The notes below the pieces were generated by a model that was given only the letters and a program-made list of their open reading frames with translations, had not been told where the DNA came from and did not search any database. 64,000 nt of DNA from Gemmatimonadota bacterium (GTDB taxonomy: Bacteria > Gemmatimonadota > Gemmatimonadetes > Gemmatimonadales > GWC2-71-9). The translations under genes were made by a program, and so were the position numbers. The stretch lies in assembly GCA_025358055.1 (NCBI GenBank), contig JANYKV010000151.1, positions 1 through 64,000 on the forward strand, written 5' to 3'. Positions 62,085 through 64,000 of this stretch are shown here, piece by piece (positions within the stretch are counted from its first letter, which is position 1; every line of letters begins with the position of its first letter).

Positions 62085-63782
62085 GTGGAACGAATCAGCA
62101 CCTCCACTCGAATCGCGTGTTTGGTCGCGCTCGCTGGACTATGGGCGCCGAGCGTACTCGTGTCGCAAATGGTACGAGCTCGAGTAACGGAGGCTCCGTC
62201 GGGTAAAGCCGTCGAAGGCGCCCTGGTTTCTCTTCGTACCACCAGAAATCAAACCGTGAGGCAAGCGCTGTCCGACTTCACGGGTCGGGCCACCCTTCCC
62301 GTGCCGCGGTCGGAATACTATCGCCTGCGGGCCGATCGCATCGGTTTCGTCGGCGCAATGAGCGACTCGTTCTTCGTCGGGGTCGCGGACACCATCGCTG
62401 TCGTTCTCACCGTTCCGAGCGACCGCGTCATGCTCCCGGAATTGGCCGTGGTCGCACGGTCCAAGCCTGAATGCAAACTAGATCCAGAGTCGGGATCGGT
62501 GATCGCGCGATTGTGGGATGAAGCCCGAAAAACGCTGTCGACCACGGTGCTTTCCCGGGCGAATGTCGCGGCCTCGGTCGAAGCAACAACTTACCGGCGC
62601 GAACTCGACCGAAGCTTTCGCGTCATCAAACAGACGTCATCCACCCAACCCATGTTCTCCGGGCGTCCTTTCATCACGGCGCCTCCCGAATTCATCTCCG
62701 AACACGGCTACGTTCAGCGCGGAGAAGATGAATCAACATACTTCGCCCCGGATGAGCAGGTCTTGCTTTCGGATCTTTTCCTCCAACAACACTGTTTCGA
62801 TCTCAAGGCCGGCTTCGGCGAAACAGCGGGGATGCTCGGCCTGGGGTTTAAGCCGGTGCGGTCGCGCGAAGTGTCCGAGATCGAAGGCGTGCTTTGGTTG
62901 GACCAGGAAAGCGCCGAGCTGCGAAGCGTGGACTTTCATTTCGTGAACGTGGATTTGGCCGGGGCTGGAGATCGCAGCGGGGGTCACCTTCAGTTCGCGA
63001 AGCTGGGGAACGGGAGCTGGGTGGTCGGCCGATGGCAGCTTCGCACGCCGATTATCGGAACTATTATCACCAATCGGACTCGACTTGCACCAAAGGAACG
63101 GCTGGACACGTTGATGGGATTCGTGGAAGCCGGGGGTGAAGTACTCCAACCGCTCTCCGCTACTGGTCGGCCGATTCTTTCCGGCATCGCCTACGACAGC
63201 TCGAGCGGCAGGCCGCTCGCCGGCGTCGGGGTTGCGATCAGAGGAACTGAGGTGCGCACCATCACGGATTCGAACGGGGCCTACCGCTTGGAGCTCTCGG
63301 AACCCGGCGACTATGAAGCCACCTTCGACCATCCGCAAATTCGGCTGCTATTGGGCACGGCTTCAACTTCCGTACATGTAGGCCGCGACCGAGTGTCGCA
63401 CGCCGATGTCGCCATCGGGCCGGGCCGGCGGCTGTTACACAGCCTTTGTCCATCCGCTGGCCCAACGGCGGGCGAGTTCGGGCTGATCACGGGGCGTGTC
63501 GTCGACGGTGCCACCAAGCAACCGATTCCCCAAGCCATGATTTCGGTCAACCTGCGATCGAAAGCCACGCTCCGACCCGGGAGGCCGGCCGAGGTTGGCC
63601 CGCGAGGGATTTCCTACACGGTCTCGGCGAGCGGGGAGGGGATCTACCGGGTGTGTGGCCTCCGGTTGAATGAGGAGGTTAGGCTGACTCCTGAGAGGGG
63701 CACCAAGCTAGGCCCGTCAGCCACACTTGTGGTTACTGCGGATCAAGTCGTCGTGGTGAAGGACCTCGAGGTACCGCGCTAG
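62085..63782 (+). CDS. Secreted carboxypeptidase-regulatory-like domain protein
   Basis: A 565-residue exported protein, with signal peptide IACLVALAGLWAPSVLVSQ. It holds at least three Ig-like CarboxypepD_reg-type modules: VRARVTEAPSGKAVEGALVSL, SGIAYDSSSGRPLAGVGVAIRG with TDSNGAYRLEL, and ITGRVVDGATKQPIPQAMISV. The central 220 residues (VEATTYRRELDRSFRVIKQT, DSTYFAPDE-like, GVLWLDQESAELRSVDFHFVNVD) resemble the lipoprotein-like beta domains often joined to such modules in this phylum. GTG start. It is divergent from the DUF5916 gene with a 188-base gap. The function is unknown. Confidence 0.8.
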   Translation: MERISTSTRIACLVALAGLWAPSVLVSQMVRARVTEAPSGKAVEGALVSLRTTRNQTVRQALSDFTGRATLPVPRSEYYRLRADRIGFVGAMSDSFFVGVADTIAVVLTVPSDRVMLPELAVVARSKPECKLDPESGSVIARLWDEARKTLSTTVLSRANVAASVEATTYRRELDRSFRVIKQTSSTQPMFSGRPFITAPPEFISEHGYVQRGEDESTYFAPDEQVLLSDLFLQQHCFDLKAGFGETAGMLGLGFKPVRSREVSEIEGVLWLDQESAELRSVDFHFVNVDLAGAGDRSGGHLQFAKLGNGSWVVGRWQLRTPIIGTIITNRTRLAPKERLDTLMGFVEAGGEVLQPLSATGRPILSGIAYDSSSGRPLAGVGVAIRGTEVRTITDSNGAYRLELSEPGDYEATFDHPQIRLLLGTASTSVHVGRDRVSHADVAIGPGRRLLHSLCPSAGPTAGEFGLITGRVVDGATKQPIPQAMISVNLRSKATLRPGRPAEVGPRGISYTVSASGEGIYRVCGLRLNEEVRLTPERGTKLGPSATLVVTADQVVVVKDLEVPR

Positions 63783-63803
63783 CAATTCCGATTCACCAGT
63801 CCG

Positions 63804-64000
63804 TCACCCTGAGGAGCCCTCCCCGGCCATCAATCCGCGCGCGGTTCGAAAAACCGAGTGCCACATTTCGCGCGTGAGCCGCCCGGTGTTGGTGTTCTGG
63901 CGGCTCGGATGATATGAGGCGATCAGATAGGTGCCATCGGAGAGGGTGCTCACCGCGGCGTGCCGAGTGTCAGGCCGCTGTCTGGGAGGAAGGCTCGCCC
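63804..64000 (-). CDS. Uracil-DNA glycosylase, UdgB-like, 5' part cut by window
   Basis: Only the last 65 codons are in the window. The translation DGTYLIASYHPSRQNTNTGRL and TREMWHSVFRTARGLM, ending at TGA 63804, matches the C-terminal motif (YHPSxxNTxTGRLT) of family-5 uracil-DNA glycosylases, which excise uracil and related bases from DNA and carry a 4Fe-4S cluster in their N-terminal part. The start and cluster cysteines lie beyond position 64000. Confidence 0.85.
   Translation of the reverse strand, partial: ASLPPRQRPDTRHAAVSTLSDGTYLIASYHPSRQNTNTGRLTREMWHSVFRTARGLMAGEGSSG

Overview
The window is high-GC chromosomal DNA from a Gram-negative-type bacterium. It carries a type IV pilus secretin system, an outer-membrane CBM9/DUF5916-type protein, a trmFO-xerC-hslVU block, TMTC-like GT-C proteins, and abundant S9, M1 and beta-lactamase-fold hydrolases. 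Together these fit the Gemmatimonadota best. That placement is an inference from gene content; no rRNA or tRNA gene was recognised to confirm it.

Layout. (1) 1-6.4 kb, minus strand: a compact operon of S9 peptidase, cupin, unusual SDR, serine hydrolase, multi-cluster ferredoxin, cupin and sugar nucleotidyltransferase (cut by the window edge), headed by a frameshifted M1-peptidase remnant. (2) 6.5-9.7 kb, minus: the Fo part of ATP synthase (atpZ, atpI-like, atpB, atpE, atpF, atpH) ending in a strong hairpin; the alpha/beta/gamma/epsilon genes are not here. (3) 9.8-14.4 kb, plus: a MoxR ATPase and a BTAD-ATPase-TPR regulator broken by a frameshift and a stop. Its 3' end opens a lower-GC stretch that also holds an HD-GYP protein. 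(4) 16.2-20.3 kb, minus: a ferredoxin/degenerate [FeFe]-hydrogenase/FeS/GGDEF fusion with palindromes around its promoter, an unknown partner gene and a pseudo-receiver sigma-54 activator. (5) 20.2-28.9 kb, minus: housekeeping genes mogA, gcvT, argF, hslUV, xerC, trmFO, aroK and aroC. (6) 29.0-38.2 kb, minus: pilMNOPQ, minor pilins, a regulator lacking the GAFTGA loop, and two tandem major pilins. (7) 38.5-50.3 kb: two tandem TMTC-like membrane proteins (plus) face an overlapping minus-strand operon of PilS-like kinase, PilR-like regulator, methyltransferase, GT2 and two GT-C enzymes. (8) 50.4-64 kb: hslR, a paired acyl-CoA dehydrogenase/SDR operon, MFS transporter, Tat-exported protein, TsdA-like dihaem cytochrome, threonine dehydratase, OsmC, a periodic-repeat protein, a CBM9/DUF5916-type protein, a carboxypeptidase-regulatory-like protein and a partial uracil-DNA glycosylase.

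The strongest leads for new biology are the iron-sulphur diguanylate cyclase, which looks like a hydrogenase-derived sensor that has lost its H-cluster ligands, and the apparent pilus-plus-glycosylation locus in which pilins, PilSR-like regulators and five glycosyltransferase-type genes are packed together.
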